Part shown: positions 1 through 8,875 of the stretch, in pieces
Numbering within the stretch: the stretch's first letter is position 1
Layout of the letters: the number at the start of each line of letters is the position of its first letter
Source of the DNA: Gammaproteobacteria bacterium
Lineage (GTDB): Bacteria > Pseudomonadota > Gammaproteobacteria > Eutrophobiales > Eutrophobiaceae
Direction of reading: 5' to 3'
NCBI GenBank assembly: GCA_028819495.1
Contig: JAPPLI010000034.1
Span: 1 to 36,494, forward strand
Length of the DNA stretch: 36,494 bases
Notes under the pieces: generated by a model
The model's database searches: none
What the model was told of the DNA's origin: nothing
The model's input: only the letters and a program-made list of their open reading frames with translations
Program-made: the position numbers and the translations under genes

Positions 1-112
1 AGGCTTCGGCGCCGACGACGACAATCCGTCCCTGCCAGCCCTGCTGGCGCAGACTCGGGGCCAGCATGGATGCGGCATGGCTGGCCCCCACAATCACGAA
101 CGCCTCAGTCAT
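1..112 (-). CDS. Ferredoxin/rubredoxin reductase-like FAD-dependent oxidoreductase, N-terminal part (cut by window edge)
   Basis: Reading leftwards from the ATG at 112 gives MTEAFVIVGASHAASMLAPS and then a segment ending RIVVVGAEA at the window edge. A beta strand, a glycine-rich dinucleotide-binding loop (VGASHAA) and a second strand (RIVVVG) about 30 residues in are the typical start of ferredoxin-NAD(P) reductases of the rubredoxin/putidaredoxin-reductase type, which pass electrons to Rieske oxygenases or P450s. A purine-rich stretch (GGTGGT) lies about 12-17 bases before the start, a rather long spacing for a ribosome-binding site. Only 37 residues are visible, so the exact partner is unknown. 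A Rieske dioxygenase without its own reductase lies 17 kb away in the window; a link is only a guess. The first codons and the leader resemble those of the small ORF ending at 5553. Confidence 0.72.
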   Translation of the reverse strand, partial: MTEAFVIVGASHAASMLAPSLRQQGWQGRIVVVGAEA

Positions 113-129
113 CTGATTATTTTTACCAC
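104..129. repeat. Imperfect direct repeat, left copy (pairs with 5545-5569)
   Basis: The stretch starting ctcagtcat, followed by tgattattttt and accac, matches 5545-5569 at about 22 of 25 aligned positions with a one-base gap. The shared acgaa just upstream, separated by three unmatched bases, lengthens the match. The repeat covers the reverse-complemented start codon and leader of the reductase gene. It may be a duplicated gene start or an attachment-type boundary of the island between the copies. Confidence 0.6.
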
Positions 130-165
130 CGTGGTCATGGAGAAATGATGCTGAGTCCTTAGATT

Positions 166-1440
166 CTAATCGACGTCTGGTTGAGCAGCATAAATCGTCA
201 AACGTAATTCCACCTCGCCAAGCATGTCATATACCGGCCGCTTACCAGACAACTTCTCACTTTTTTCCAATATGACCGGCACACCATTACCGCGACGATC
301 CATCACGAACGTTCTCGGTGTTTCCAGACCAGACACTCCTTCAGGGACAGGACACCTGGCGAGCAGGCTCGTCAATGTTTCATTTCGGCTCGATTGGCGA
401 TAGGCGAGATCATCAACCGTCATCGTGTTGGGCAACTCACCCGGCGAATATAACTCAATTCGATCGGAAAACATGTGTAGCCTGATACGAGTACCGGACA
501 TTGAGTAATCACGATGGGCGACTGCGTTGACTACCGCCTCGAACACTGCTGTCATGTCATACTGTGGTTGCTCCATACGCCCCATTTCCTTCCTGGCGTA
601 CACCTTCTGGTTCCGAACGACAAACTGGCAGGCACTGAAAATCTGGCGATCAAGCGGTCCCGTGAGGTCACTTGCATCAAGTTGATACCATTCTAATTCC
701 ATAGACTCAGGGACATTTCTTCCACGATAAGCCACGGCCTGGATATAGGCATGCGGCAACCATGGAGTCTGTTGATTGATACCTAGCAACACACCGGTAA
801 CGGTTGGATGCAGATCTCCACTGTCCAGCTTCACGGCCATGCCGAGCTTGCGCGCAAGAGTCTGTTGATCATCCTGGGCACCGTCAATCCGGAAACGTTC
901 GATTAATTCCGGCTCCAGATCAGCAAACGACGCGCCCTTTACGATCTGCTCGTCAAAACGAATGAGACGGGTCTGGCTACGTTGTTGAACTAATCGGGCG
1001 AGATATTCCGTTGACATGGCGCGCTTTGCATTTCCTACGCGATGCAGATAGCCTCCAGGACTGCGATGTACGAACAGACTCTGGGGTACATCAACCTTGA
1101 CTACGGCCAGTTCTTCACCTGTGTAAGAGGGCAGTCGCAGATGTTCTACAACGAATGTCTCAAGTGGAGGAACCAGTGAATCATTACAAACTTCACAAAC
1201 AAAATTAGATACTAGTTCGAGTCGGTCAAGAGGAATACCAACGACATCATGGGTCTTGTCGTCCACGCCCAATACGAAGACACCACCCCGGGTATTCGCA
1301 AAAGCTGCAATAGTATCCGCAAACGAATTCCGGTGAGGGTCATTGACCCGTTGACCGGCAAAGCGTACTTCCTTAACCTCAAGGTAGGTGTCCTCTCGTA
1401 ACTGAATTTTTTCCAGCAATTCTACCGGACTATCAAACAT
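166..1440 (-). CDS. AlbA_2 / HATPase_c_4 domain protein (putative nucleic-acid-binding ATPase, RecG-like family)
   Basis: The protein has about 424 residues from the chosen ATG at 1440, or 442 from a GTG at 1494. The N-terminal half carries the AlbA_2 (Schlafen-like) pattern: LEVKE at residues 20-24 and FANTRGGVFVLGVDD near 47-61. The C-terminal half carries the HATPase_c_4 pattern EAVVNAVAHRDYS near residue 300, followed by RIELYSPGELP. This family is often annotated as RecG-like or RNA-binding-domain protein; several members sit in phage-defence loci or act as regulators. The ATG at 1440 overlaps the stop of the upstream trlF-like gene by eight bases, which suggests translational coupling. 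The GTG at 1494 has GGAGG directly touching it, which is too close for a good ribosome-binding site, so I prefer the ATG. Its biochemical activity is not shown by the sequence. Confidence 0.85.
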   Translation of the reverse strand: MFDSPVELLEKIQLREDTYLEVKEVRFAGQRVNDPHRNSFADTIAAFANTRGGVFVLGVDDKTHDVVGIPLDRLELVSNFVCEVCNDSLVPPLETFVVEHLRLPSYTGEELAVVKVDVPQSLFVHRSPGGYLHRVGNAKRAMSTEYLARLVQQRSQTRLIRFDEQIVKGASFADLEPELIERFRIDGAQDDQQTLARKLGMAVKLDSGDLHPTVTGVLLGINQQTPWLPHAYIQAVAYRGRNVPESMELEWYQLDASDLTGPLDRQIFSACQFVVRNQKVYARKEMGRMEQPQYDMTAVFEAVVNAVAHRDYSMSGTRIRLHMFSDRIELYSPGELPNTMTVDDLAYRQSSRNETLTSLLARCPVPEGVSGLETPRTFVMDRRGNGVPVILEKSEKLSGKRPVYDMLGEVELRLTIYAAQPDVD

Positions 1441-4264
1441 GAGGCTTTTCCCGCCCAAGTCGCCGATAACGACGCTTGAATGCTTCGCGCCCACCCTCCA
1501 TCACTCTACAGACTTCCTCTCGCACATTCTCCTGTTGTAGAGAACCCGATTGTACAACTCTACACTGTCCTTCTTTGAAATCTAATGCATGAAGCATCTC
1601 CGCGTCGCCATTTACGACAATGTTTGGGTTGTGGGTAACGACGATGATCTGGCGTTTCAATTTATTCTCCCGTATCTGGCGTACAATCAGGTCGTAGATA
1701 AGGTGATTGTCCAAATCGTCTTCCGGCTGATCCAGTACTAGCGGTTCTTTTCCGTATGCGAGCAGGAACGCCAGCATCGCTGCCGATCGCTGGCCAGCCG
1801 ATGCTTGAGTGATGGGCTGAAAGTCCGTGCCATCTCCCCTACGACTGTATTCCACCTGTAGGCCATCTTCTGGGAACCAGGTCAGTACAACGTCCAGAAA
1901 TCCTGGATTCTGTTCAAATTCACGTTTGAGGAAGTTATTAAAGTGACCATTGAATTGACCGTCTCCTAAACAAGTAAATTTGATGCGTGATTTGAGATTA
2001 TTAATGCGCTCTTCCATTACTGATTTTCTTGATTCAGGTTCTTCGGGCAACTCTTTAAGCATATCTGCCACGATTCCTTTCGATGGACATCCATCCTCCA
2101 TCACAAGGATGTCACCCTGAAAGCGGTCATCAGTAATGTTTATTATTTGTCGCAGGGACTGTTCGATTACTAATGGATCATTGCCATAAATCTGATTACG
2201 GATACTCACGAAATCATTCTCCGCCAAGGTGTCAGCCAAGAAGTTGTCGCGCGCGTTGCTTACTGCGCGGCGGGCTTCAAATACCTGCTCCAGTTGCGAT
2301 CCGGACTGTTTTACCAACCTATCTCTTTCCTGCTTTATTGAGGCCAGACGCTTCAGGTCGCTGTCTATCCGTTGTCTATCCTGTGCCAAGCGACTATATT
2401 CGTTTGGATCAGTGACACCCTCCTCTTTTAGCGTTTTGACCAGCGAATCATAGTCGGATGTCGAATTCCGTACGGCTGTTTGCCAGGAGCTCTTGGCTAA
2501 ATTCTCGCGTTGTGTGACGATTGCACTACGCAGTCGCTGAGCAGAGTCGCGCAGTTCTTTGGCAGCCTTACGCACAGCAGTGGCAAGTGCTTCCATGATT
2601 TGGATAACTTGTCTCTCTTCATCCGAATGCTCATCAAACAGCGAGTCGGGCAGATCTTCAGTTTGTAATTTCTCCGCAACAGCTTCAATGTTGTCTACAA
2701 TCTCTTGTGCCACATCGAACTGCCGGTCAGCTTCTTTACTCTGACGATTACGTAGCCGGTAAGACTTTAGAACATCAGTATGTCCCGCCTCCTCGAAACG
2801 TTTCAGCTTTCTCTCCACGTCTTCCTGCTCCACGATAAGTTGATCTTTGCGTTCCAACTTGCCGTCTAGTTCCCGAATGCGTGATCTTAATGTAAATAAT
2901 GCTTGTTGAGACTGTCCTAGCTCTGTCTTGAGTTTAGTCACCTCTGCCGCCTCGTCGATCACCTGTAGTAATGCCTGCTGATTCTCACCGGCCAGTGCAG
3001 AGATTTGTCCCTGACTGAATATACGAAGCGGAAAACGTGTTTGCGTGACTGTTTGAACCTCGGCGGGTTTCCAGTTTTTCCCTTCCTTTTCTTCAACGAC
3101 TACTTGATTGTTATCATTTGACCAATTCACGCGGTACTGAAGACCGTCGCGCGTCAATGTCCAGATAACTCTTGTAGTAATCTTGAGTCCTCCATCGTCA
3201 GCACGAAATTTAGGAATGCGGTTAAACCGTTCAAAGGTTGCACGCGGTTCACTATGTTCATCTAAATTCTGTAATTCTGTCTCGCGGCGAGATACAAGCC
3301 GTAACGCATGAACAACAGTTGATTTCCCAGTACCGCGCCCTCCAACCAAGGCGTTAAGCCAGGGGCTGAATTCGAGCTTTGCCGGTTGACCTTGCCCGAT
3401 GTATTGAGCATCAAAAATCTCTATTTTCTCCACGAAATGTTCTGGTAGCGCGGCGGGATTGAATGGGGGTGTATCATCACTACGTCTAATTGAAAAACCT
3501 GCACCATCCAATAAAGCCAGACGCAGCCCTTCCAAGGATGGTCTTTCCATTTTTACCCAGGTGTAGTGTGAACCCGGAAATCGATCATCAGGACCGCCAG
3601 CAGGATGATGCGAATCTGATCCCAATATCTCAGCCCACGAGAGCTTACGCTGGCGATAGAGCTCAGGGTTCTCGCTGGTGATGTCTACCACCTCCATGGC
3701 AAACAATCCTGGGTAGTCCAGTAATGGTGCCAGTGTGTTTCCTGCCAGCCTCCAAGCACCAGAGGGCCTGTCTACGTGTGCAAGAATGGGAATGCCGCCT
3801 GCATCAGTGATCGCTTCAACGACTCCGATGGGCGCCGAGTTCGCCGCGACGTCACTGGCACCCCTTTCACCATGATATCCGATGGCACCAAGTAATGTCG
3901 TTACATCAGCAGAGTTCCTGTCTGTGTCGAATATCGCAAGAATATGAATGTTACCGTTAGCAGTGATCTCGACCCCCGGAAACAGGTGTAGCGGTCGAAA
4001 ATCGGGAGCTTGTTCCTGCTCCAGTTCAACGTATGCCTCTTTCAGTTGATCGACCCAGTCTGCCGAGTTGTGGTCGGTAACCGCCACACAATCGATACCT
4101 GCGCGCATGAAATTGAGCAGCCAATCTTGCGGCGAAATCTGCCTCAGAGACGATTGATCTTTCCCTCTACCATAGTCCTCGGATGCTGGAGTATGCGTGT
4201 GGAAATCGAACTTCCACCATCTTGACCCGGGGTATTGCCAGTTATGATCTTGATTGACTGTCAT
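1433..4264 (-). CDS. TrlF/Ppl-type protein: PHP phosphoesterase domain fused to SMC-like AAA ATPase
   Basis: The protein has 943 residues. The N-terminal PHP domain shows metal-ligand motifs: FHTH (H22, H24), TDHN (D64, H65), PGVEI (E99), AHVD (H163) and GSDSHH (D217, H219). An ABC/SMC-type ATPase follows: Walker A GGRGTGKST at 308-316, a long helical stretch of about residues 440-660 that looks coiled-coil, then near the C-terminus the signature ASAGQRSAAML, Walker B LVLDQPEDDLD and the H-switch VVTHNPN. This order matches the TrlF family and the Ppl anti-phage protein described by Gao and colleagues in 2020. By analogy it may sense phage DNA or RNA through the ATPase and cleave a nucleotide or nucleic acid with the PHP centre; the substrate is inference. 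The start has AAGGG about nine bases upstream. It is the second of three long minus-strand genes and overlaps the AlbA_2 gene. Confidence 0.9.
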   Translation of the reverse strand: MTVNQDHNWQYPGSRWWKFDFHTHTPASEDYGRGKDQSSLRQISPQDWLLNFMRAGIDCVAVTDHNSADWVDQLKEAYVELEQEQAPDFRPLHLFPGVEITANGNIHILAIFDTDRNSADVTTLLGAIGYHGERGASDVAANSAPIGVVEAITDAGGIPILAHVDRPSGAWRLAGNTLAPLLDYPGLFAMEVVDITSENPELYRQRKLSWAEILGSDSHHPAGGPDDRFPGSHYTWVKMERPSLEGLRLALLDGAGFSIRRSDDTPPFNPAALPEHFVEKIEIFDAQYIGQGQPAKLEFSPWLNALVGGRGTGKSTVVHALRLVSRRETELQNLDEHSEPRATFERFNRIPKFRADDGGLKITTRVIWTLTRDGLQYRVNWSNDNNQVVVEEKEGKNWKPAEVQTVTQTRFPLRIFSQGQISALAGENQQALLQVIDEAAEVTKLKTELGQSQQALFTLRSRIRELDGKLERKDQLIVEQEDVERKLKRFEEAGHTDVLKSYRLRNRQSKEADRQFDVAQEIVDNIEAVAEKLQTEDLPDSLFDEHSDEERQVIQIMEALATAVRKAAKELRDSAQRLRSAIVTQRENLAKSSWQTAVRNSTSDYDSLVKTLKEEGVTDPNEYSRLAQDRQRIDSDLKRLASIKQERDRLVKQSGSQLEQVFEARRAVSNARDNFLADTLAENDFVSIRNQIYGNDPLVIEQSLRQIINITDDRFQGDILVMEDGCPSKGIVADMLKELPEEPESRKSVMEERINNLKSRIKFTCLGDGQFNGHFNNFLKREFEQNPGFLDVVLTWFPEDGLQVEYSRRGDGTDFQPITQASAGQRSAAMLAFLLAYGKEPLVLDQPEDDLDNHLIYDLIVRQIRENKLKRQIIVVTHNPNIVVNGDAEMLHALDFKEGQCRVVQSGSLQQENVREEVCRVMEGGREAFKRRYRRLGREKPHV

Positions 4265-4385
4265 GATTGAGGCCCTTGCCGTAAGATCTGAGCGCTGGTC
4301 TCAGCCGTACGTCGAGCATAAGAGACGGTCTTCTCAAGCTGCCTTCGGAGTGCTGGTGAGAATTTTCTCATATCAGACGTTTATT

Positions 4386-5381
4386 TCAGGGTCGGGAGAC
4401 CGTGTCGTCCTTTTTTCCAGTCCCCGACATCGCTTCTGCTGCTTTGCGAAGTTGTAACAAGATCATTTCAGATGCAAAACCGGATAAGAACCCCAGTAGC
4501 ACCCCTGCGGCGACAGTTTCGGGACTGAGAGCAGCAAAGGCGGTAACGGCGATCAGTGGCGCTGAAAAGACCTGCATGATCTGAAAAATAACCAATTCCC
4601 GCGCTCGAACCTCATTGATCGGCTTTTTTTTGTCGGTGGAGGGGTTCAGTGTATTGTCCTGTTTTCTATTTTTCTCATATTCCTCGTATTCTTTCTTATA
4701 TTGGCTTGTGGCTTGCTCTTGATACTCCGGTATCCGACGAACCATGCCGATTGCAGCGCCCATCAGGGCAAGCACTACAACGTATAGAGGGACTGTAAGC
4801 CCTCCCTTGAGCAAGTAGTAAAACTGATTGTTTACACTTGATGGTGTGCTTGAAGCTACATCTCCTTTTTCTAATGTTTCCTCTGGCATAGGAAAAATAC
4901 TACTGCCAATGTGAAGAAGCCACTGTGGCGCCTCGCAGTTTTCGGAATCGCAACCAACTACAATGCCAGCTGCGCTCCGTGATTTATATACATCATCCTG
5001 CTTATCGACTGATACAAAAAATGGCGTAATGGAAAAAGTCAAGGCCATTAAAGTAAGGGTGTAGCCATATACAAAGATTGCCCGTAAGCGGGGTGATAAG
5101 GACTCACTATCATCTTGTCCGGCATCGCTGTCGGCTGTACTTGACGAGAGGTCTCTGGTAAATGCGTAAATAAAATGAGCAATTCCTGTTACTACGAATA
5201 ATGCTGATACTGTACTGACTGGCCACTGCCACTTTGAGTTATCAGCGATGAACATTTCAACTAAATTGGACATAACCCAAGTGGACAACCCCAAGGCAAT
5301 TAGATATACGGCTCCGAAGCCAGCCCAGTCAAAAATTTTGTGACGAATGTTCGTCTTATCATCAGATGTCTTTGTTTCCAT
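4386..5381 (-). CDS. Unrecognised membrane protein with about six transmembrane segments, in defence-type island
   Basis: The protein has 331 residues and matches no family I know. Hydrophobic segments lie at about residues 20-42, 53-74, 100-124, 194-214, 265-285 and 288-310. Between segments 3 and 4 is a roughly 70-residue loop with a CDSENC cysteine pair at 144-149. Between segments 4 and 5 is a strongly charged, probably cytoplasmic helix (YKKEYEEYEKNRK) at 228-240. TGAGG, which overlaps the stop of the 53-aa ORF, is a well-placed ribosome-binding site, so the two are probably cotranscribed. The trlF-like gene follows 121 bases downstream on the same strand. Membrane proteins next to sensor ATPases often act as abortive-infection effectors, but nothing in this sequence proves that here. 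Confidence 0.75.
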   Translation of the reverse strand: METKTSDDKTNIRHKIFDWAGFGAVYLIALGLSTWVMSNLVEMFIADNSKWQWPVSTVSALFVVTGIAHFIYAFTRDLSSSTADSDAGQDDSESLSPRLRAIFVYGYTLTLMALTFSITPFFVSVDKQDDVYKSRSAAGIVVGCDSENCEAPQWLLHIGSSIFPMPEETLEKGDVASSTPSSVNNQFYYLLKGGLTVPLYVVVLALMGAAIGMVRRIPEYQEQATSQYKKEYEEYEKNRKQDNTLNPSTDKKKPINEVRARELVIFQIMQVFSAPLIAVTAFAALSPETVAAGVLLGFLSGFASEMILLQLRKAAEAMSGTGKKDDTVSRP

Positions 5382-5391
5382 AGTGAATACC

Positions 5392-5553
5392 TCAACTGTT
5401 GCCTGCTTCGACGCCGAGTGTGCCTGCCGCTCCGTGCAGTCCTCTCCGCCGCCGCCCCAGTGCGGAAGTCTCTTTTAATAAATCCAACACCTCATCAGAC
5501 AACCGTGCAAGCTCGCGGGCGCTGGCGTCGGCGATGACGAAATTCTCAGTCAT
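5392..5553 (-). CDS. Small 53-residue ORF with reductase-like first codons
   Basis: The ORF starts MTENFVIADASARELARL, has an amphipathic middle (SDEVLDLLKE) and ends in a basic, glycine-rich tail (GRRRRGLHGAAG). Its stop overlaps the ribosome-binding site of the membrane-protein gene, which suggests real translation. Its first residues (MTExFVIxxAS) and its leader DNA closely match those of the reductase at 1-112. It could be a genuine small island protein, or the hybrid product of a recombination that captured a copy of the reductase gene start. No family is recognised. Confidence 0.4.
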   Translation of the reverse strand: MTENFVIADASARELARLSDEVLDLLKETSALGRRRRGLHGAAGTLGVEAGNS

Positions 5554-5569
5554 TTGGTTATTTTGCCAC
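5545..5569. repeat. Imperfect direct repeat, right copy (pairs with 104-129)
   Basis: This copy reads ctcagtcat, then ttggttatttt, then gccac, in the same orientation as 104-129, about 5.4 kb away. It covers the start codon of the 53-aa ORF. The interval between the copies contains exactly the four minus-strand island genes and excludes the methyltransferase. Confidence 0.6.
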
Positions 5570-5704
5570 AGAACACGGGGTTTTGGATCGCGAGCTATGA
5601 ATCTGTTCGTTGTTAGCGTAATATGGAACGTGCAGTGATGATATGGATGTATTTACCTTGAGGAATTCTTCATGTTCTATCAGGCAAGTTAACAATCGTG
5701 TGTC

Positions 5705-8700
5705 ATGTCTGACCAGACCCACCCTGACCAGTTCAAAAGGTTACGTCAACAACTGAGCAACGCCTCAAACGAAGAAGAGGTTCGGCTGGCGTGGGTACGG
5801 GCCTTGGAGTCAGTCCTTGGCATCACGTTTGACGCCGAGCGTGGAAAGCGTGACCTGAGCTATAACAATGTTGTTATTGAGTTCAAGGGGCCGGGGAAAT
5901 TCAATAGAAAAACCACGAGTCCCGCATTCCAAGAAGCTCTACATAAACGCCTGTTACCCTACATTCTCCGGATGGCTGAACAGGAGAACATTGATGAAAG
6001 CGACTACATCGGCATCGCAATAGATGACAGCCACTTGGCGTTTGCTCAGGTCATTAACGGAGACATTAGCTGCCATAACTTGCTCCCTGTAACAGGAAGC
6101 ACTTTCGACATGGTTGTCCAAGCTTGTCGTACCTGTCACCGACGAGCAGTCACGGCAAGCAACCTGATTGAGGATTTCGGTCACGAGTCCTCGCGTGGAA
6201 TAGCCTTGATGCGCGCCTTGGCAGAGGCTCTTGCCGACGCTGAAAATCTTCGAAACGGCAAAAAGATTCTTATGCTGTTCGAAGAATGGCGAACATTTTA
6301 CGGTCAAGTTGCTGACCTCTCGAAGGAGCAACTTAAAGGAATCAACGGCACACTACGTTTTGCACGCGCAAACAACAGTACGGAGGTTCCTGCCCGGCTG
6401 TTCGTAGTGCATACGTTTAACTCCCTCCTGACCAAGTTGCTGGCAGCGGAGATTGTGGCTGCCCACGGATTAGCATCCGGCAGAACTTTCGCCGGGGACA
6501 TTGTTGCGATAGAAGATGACACAGAGCTTCTGCGAAGGCTGCGAATCGATATTGAAGAAGGAGGATTTTTCGAGGCCACCGGCCTTCACGGTTTTGTAGA
6601 AGAAGAGATATTCAGTTGGTATCTTGATGCAACCAGCCACGCAGGTCATCGTTCATCAATAGTCACCGCAATCAGGGATATTCTTACTGAGTTATCGCTC
6701 TACCGCACGGATAAGCTGAATCATTCTCGCGATGTCCTGCGCGACTTTTACCAGGACCTCGTGCCCGAACTTCTGCGAAGGACGCTCGGAGAGTTCTATA
6801 CACCTGATTGGCTGGTCGAATTCACGGTTGAACAAGCCGACGTAAACGATTGGATTGGAACGCGAGCAGTTGACCCTACCTGTGGTTCTGGCTCGTTTCT
6901 CGTTGAGATGATCCGTCGGAAACGCGCAGTGGCATCTGAGTGCAAGATGTCAACTGAGAGTACCGTGCGCATGATCATGGAATCTGTTTGCGGTTTCGAT
7001 CTTAATCCTCTGGCTGTGCAGGCCTCGCGCACCAACTTTCTCATAGCCATTGCAGACTTGTTGAAAGATACGCCGGGGCAACAGATTGAAATTCCAGTCC
7101 TGCTTGCGGATGCTGTTTACTCTCCGGCGCGGCTTCCAGGTCCCGAAGAAAGCCTGGTCGAGTATCAAATCGGCAGCCAGATTGCCAATCTCAGGATTTT
7201 GCTTCCGGCTGAGCTTGCTTTCGACCGGCTGACTCTCGACCGAGTCTTTGAAGTTATGGGCGAACTGGTCGAAGAAGATGCCGACTACGAAGACTGTGAG
7301 ACAGCGATTGAGAAGCGCGAAGTTCTCACGCGGCAACGCCTTAATGACTGGAGAGAGTCTTTGAGAAGCACGTATGATCAGGTACTCAACCTGCATCGCC
7401 AGAGATGGAACGGTATCTGGTTCCGGATAGTGCGTAATTTCTTCCGGTCTGCAACGGCTGGTCAGTTTGACGTGATCATTGGAAATCCACCCTGGGTTCG
7501 CTGGTCGAAGCTCCCGGATACGTACCGCTACCGCGCGAAGCCGACTTGCGAACAATATGACATCTTCTCAGATACGCCCCATCACGGAGGCAATGAACTC
7601 GACATCTCCGGCATGATTACATATACCACTGCGGACAAGTGGTTGAAGCCAGGCGGCACGCTTGCCTTTGTTATTACACAAACCCATTTTCAAAGCCCAT
7701 CTTCTCAAGGCTTCCGCCGTTTTCGTATTGACCCTGATTACTACCTTTCCCCCTCGTCCGTTGACGACATGAAAGCGCTCAAGCCGTTCCCCGAGGCTGC
7801 AAACAAAACGAGTGTCGCCGCCTTTCGCAAGGAGACCGAGCCGCCCAGCTACCCTGTTCCTTATCGAATATGGACTGCTTCAAAAGGCAACACAAAGGCT
7901 ATTCCCCCGACCCTCGGCGTAGCGGCTGTGATGGACAGGGTTACGATTCAGAATTGTGAAGCAAATCCTGTGGGACCAGAAGGCTCTCCGTGGGCAATCT
8001 TACCGCCCGGACGTTTCGCCGATGTTTCCAGGATCAGCGGTAGCTCTGCTTTGGTTCAGGGACGAAAAGGCATTACAGCCGACCTGAACGCTGTTTATTT
8101 TGTATCCGTCGAAGCAAGCAACGAAACAACCGGTCTCTTGCGGGTATCCACGCGCCCGGATGCCGGTCGGACCGACATTGGCGCTGCCCGCTCTTTCTGG
8201 CTGGAGCCTGATCTGCTTTATCCTCTTCTCAAGGGCGCGTCTGATTTCGAGACCTGCTACCTGCGCCCGCGCCACAATCTGTTCACATTCATTCCAAATG
8301 ACGGCATCACACAGGAGACGTACGAAAATGCCAGACGCCGCATGGACACGTCTTTTCCCAAAACAAAGAACTATTTCAAGACATATGAGCATTGGCTGCG
8401 TAGAAGGTCCACCTGGAGCACGCGAATGCCAGACGCTCCATATTATGCTGTCTATAATGTCGGTCCCTACACCTTTGCGCCGTACAAGGTCATCTGGGCG
8501 GAACAATCAAGAAATTTTAAGGCTGCGGTGGCGGCTGGAGGAGAAGTTCCATTGCTGGGACAACGCCCATACGTTCCCGATCACAAGATTTTTTTTGTTG
8601 AGTTTCAGGAAGCCGCGCCGGCCTACTTCCTGTGCGGGTTGCTGGCTTGTCCTCTCGTAAAGGAGTTTGTCGAAAGTCACAATATTTCGATCCAGGTTGG

Positions 8701-8866
8701 GGACATCTTCAAGCATATGAGATTACCTTCTTTCGACCGTAATCAGGGATCTCACATGCGGTTGGCGGCGCTTGTCGAGCAAGCACATAAAGAAAATGAC
8801 ACGACTGAGCGGGCTGTGTTCATCGACGAGCTGCGTTTTGAAGCAGAGCAAATTATCAAAGTCTGA
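5705..8866 (+). CDS. Type IIG-like restriction-modification enzyme: nuclease domain fused to Eco57I-class adenine DNA methyltransferase
   Basis: The protein has 1053 residues. Near the N-terminus, D50, E59 and K61 in RDLSYNNVVIEFKG fit a PD-(D/E)xK nuclease core. The methyltransferase has motif I DPTCGSGSFLVE at about residue 390, the FDLNP motif near residue 435, and motif IV GNPPWVRW at about 593-600, which marks N6-adenine (gamma-class) methylation. The roughly 350 residues after the catalytic motifs probably hold target recognition. No hsdS or separate endonuclease gene is adjacent, so the enzyme appears self-contained, as type IIG enzymes are. The start at 5705 has no clear ribosome-binding site. 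It is transcribed away from the other island genes. BREX PglX is a less likely alternative because no other BREX gene is present. Confidence 0.87.
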   Translation: MSDQTHPDQFKRLRQQLSNASNEEEVRLAWVRALESVLGITFDAERGKRDLSYNNVVIEFKGPGKFNRKTTSPAFQEALHKRLLPYILRMAEQENIDESDYIGIAIDDSHLAFAQVINGDISCHNLLPVTGSTFDMVVQACRTCHRRAVTASNLIEDFGHESSRGIALMRALAEALADAENLRNGKKILMLFEEWRTFYGQVADLSKEQLKGINGTLRFARANNSTEVPARLFVVHTFNSLLTKLLAAEIVAAHGLASGRTFAGDIVAIEDDTELLRRLRIDIEEGGFFEATGLHGFVEEEIFSWYLDATSHAGHRSSIVTAIRDILTELSLYRTDKLNHSRDVLRDFYQDLVPELLRRTLGEFYTPDWLVEFTVEQADVNDWIGTRAVDPTCGSGSFLVEMIRRKRAVASECKMSTESTVRMIMESVCGFDLNPLAVQASRTNFLIAIADLLKDTPGQQIEIPVLLADAVYSPARLPGPEESLVEYQIGSQIANLRILLPAELAFDRLTLDRVFEVMGELVEEDADYEDCETAIEKREVLTRQRLNDWRESLRSTYDQVLNLHRQRWNGIWFRIVRNFFRSATAGQFDVIIGNPPWVRWSKLPDTYRYRAKPTCEQYDIFSDTPHHGGNELDISGMITYTTADKWLKPGGTLAFVITQTHFQSPSSQGFRRFRIDPDYYLSPSSVDDMKALKPFPEAANKTSVAAFRKETEPPSYPVPYRIWTASKGNTKAIPPTLGVAAVMDRVTIQNCEANPVGPEGSPWAILPPGRFADVSRISGSSALVQGRKGITADLNAVYFVSVEASNETTGLLRVSTRPDAGRTDIGAARSFWLEPDLLYPLLKGASDFETCYLRPRHNLFTFIPNDGITQETYENARRRMDTSFPKTKNYFKTYEHWLRRRSTWSTRMPDAPYYAVYNVGPYTFAPYKVIWAEQSRNFKAAVAAGGEVPLLGQRPYVPDHKIFFVEFQEAAPAYFLCGLLACPLVKEFVESHNISIQVGDIFKHMRLPSFDRNQGSHMRLAALVEQAHKENDTTERAVFIDELRFEAEQIIKV

Positions 8867-8875
8867 GTGAGTGCG

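Noticed and set aside
5705..8866. BREX PglX
   Set aside because: The methyltransferase motifs would fit, but no pglZ, brxC or other BREX gene is present and the N-terminus looks nuclease-like.
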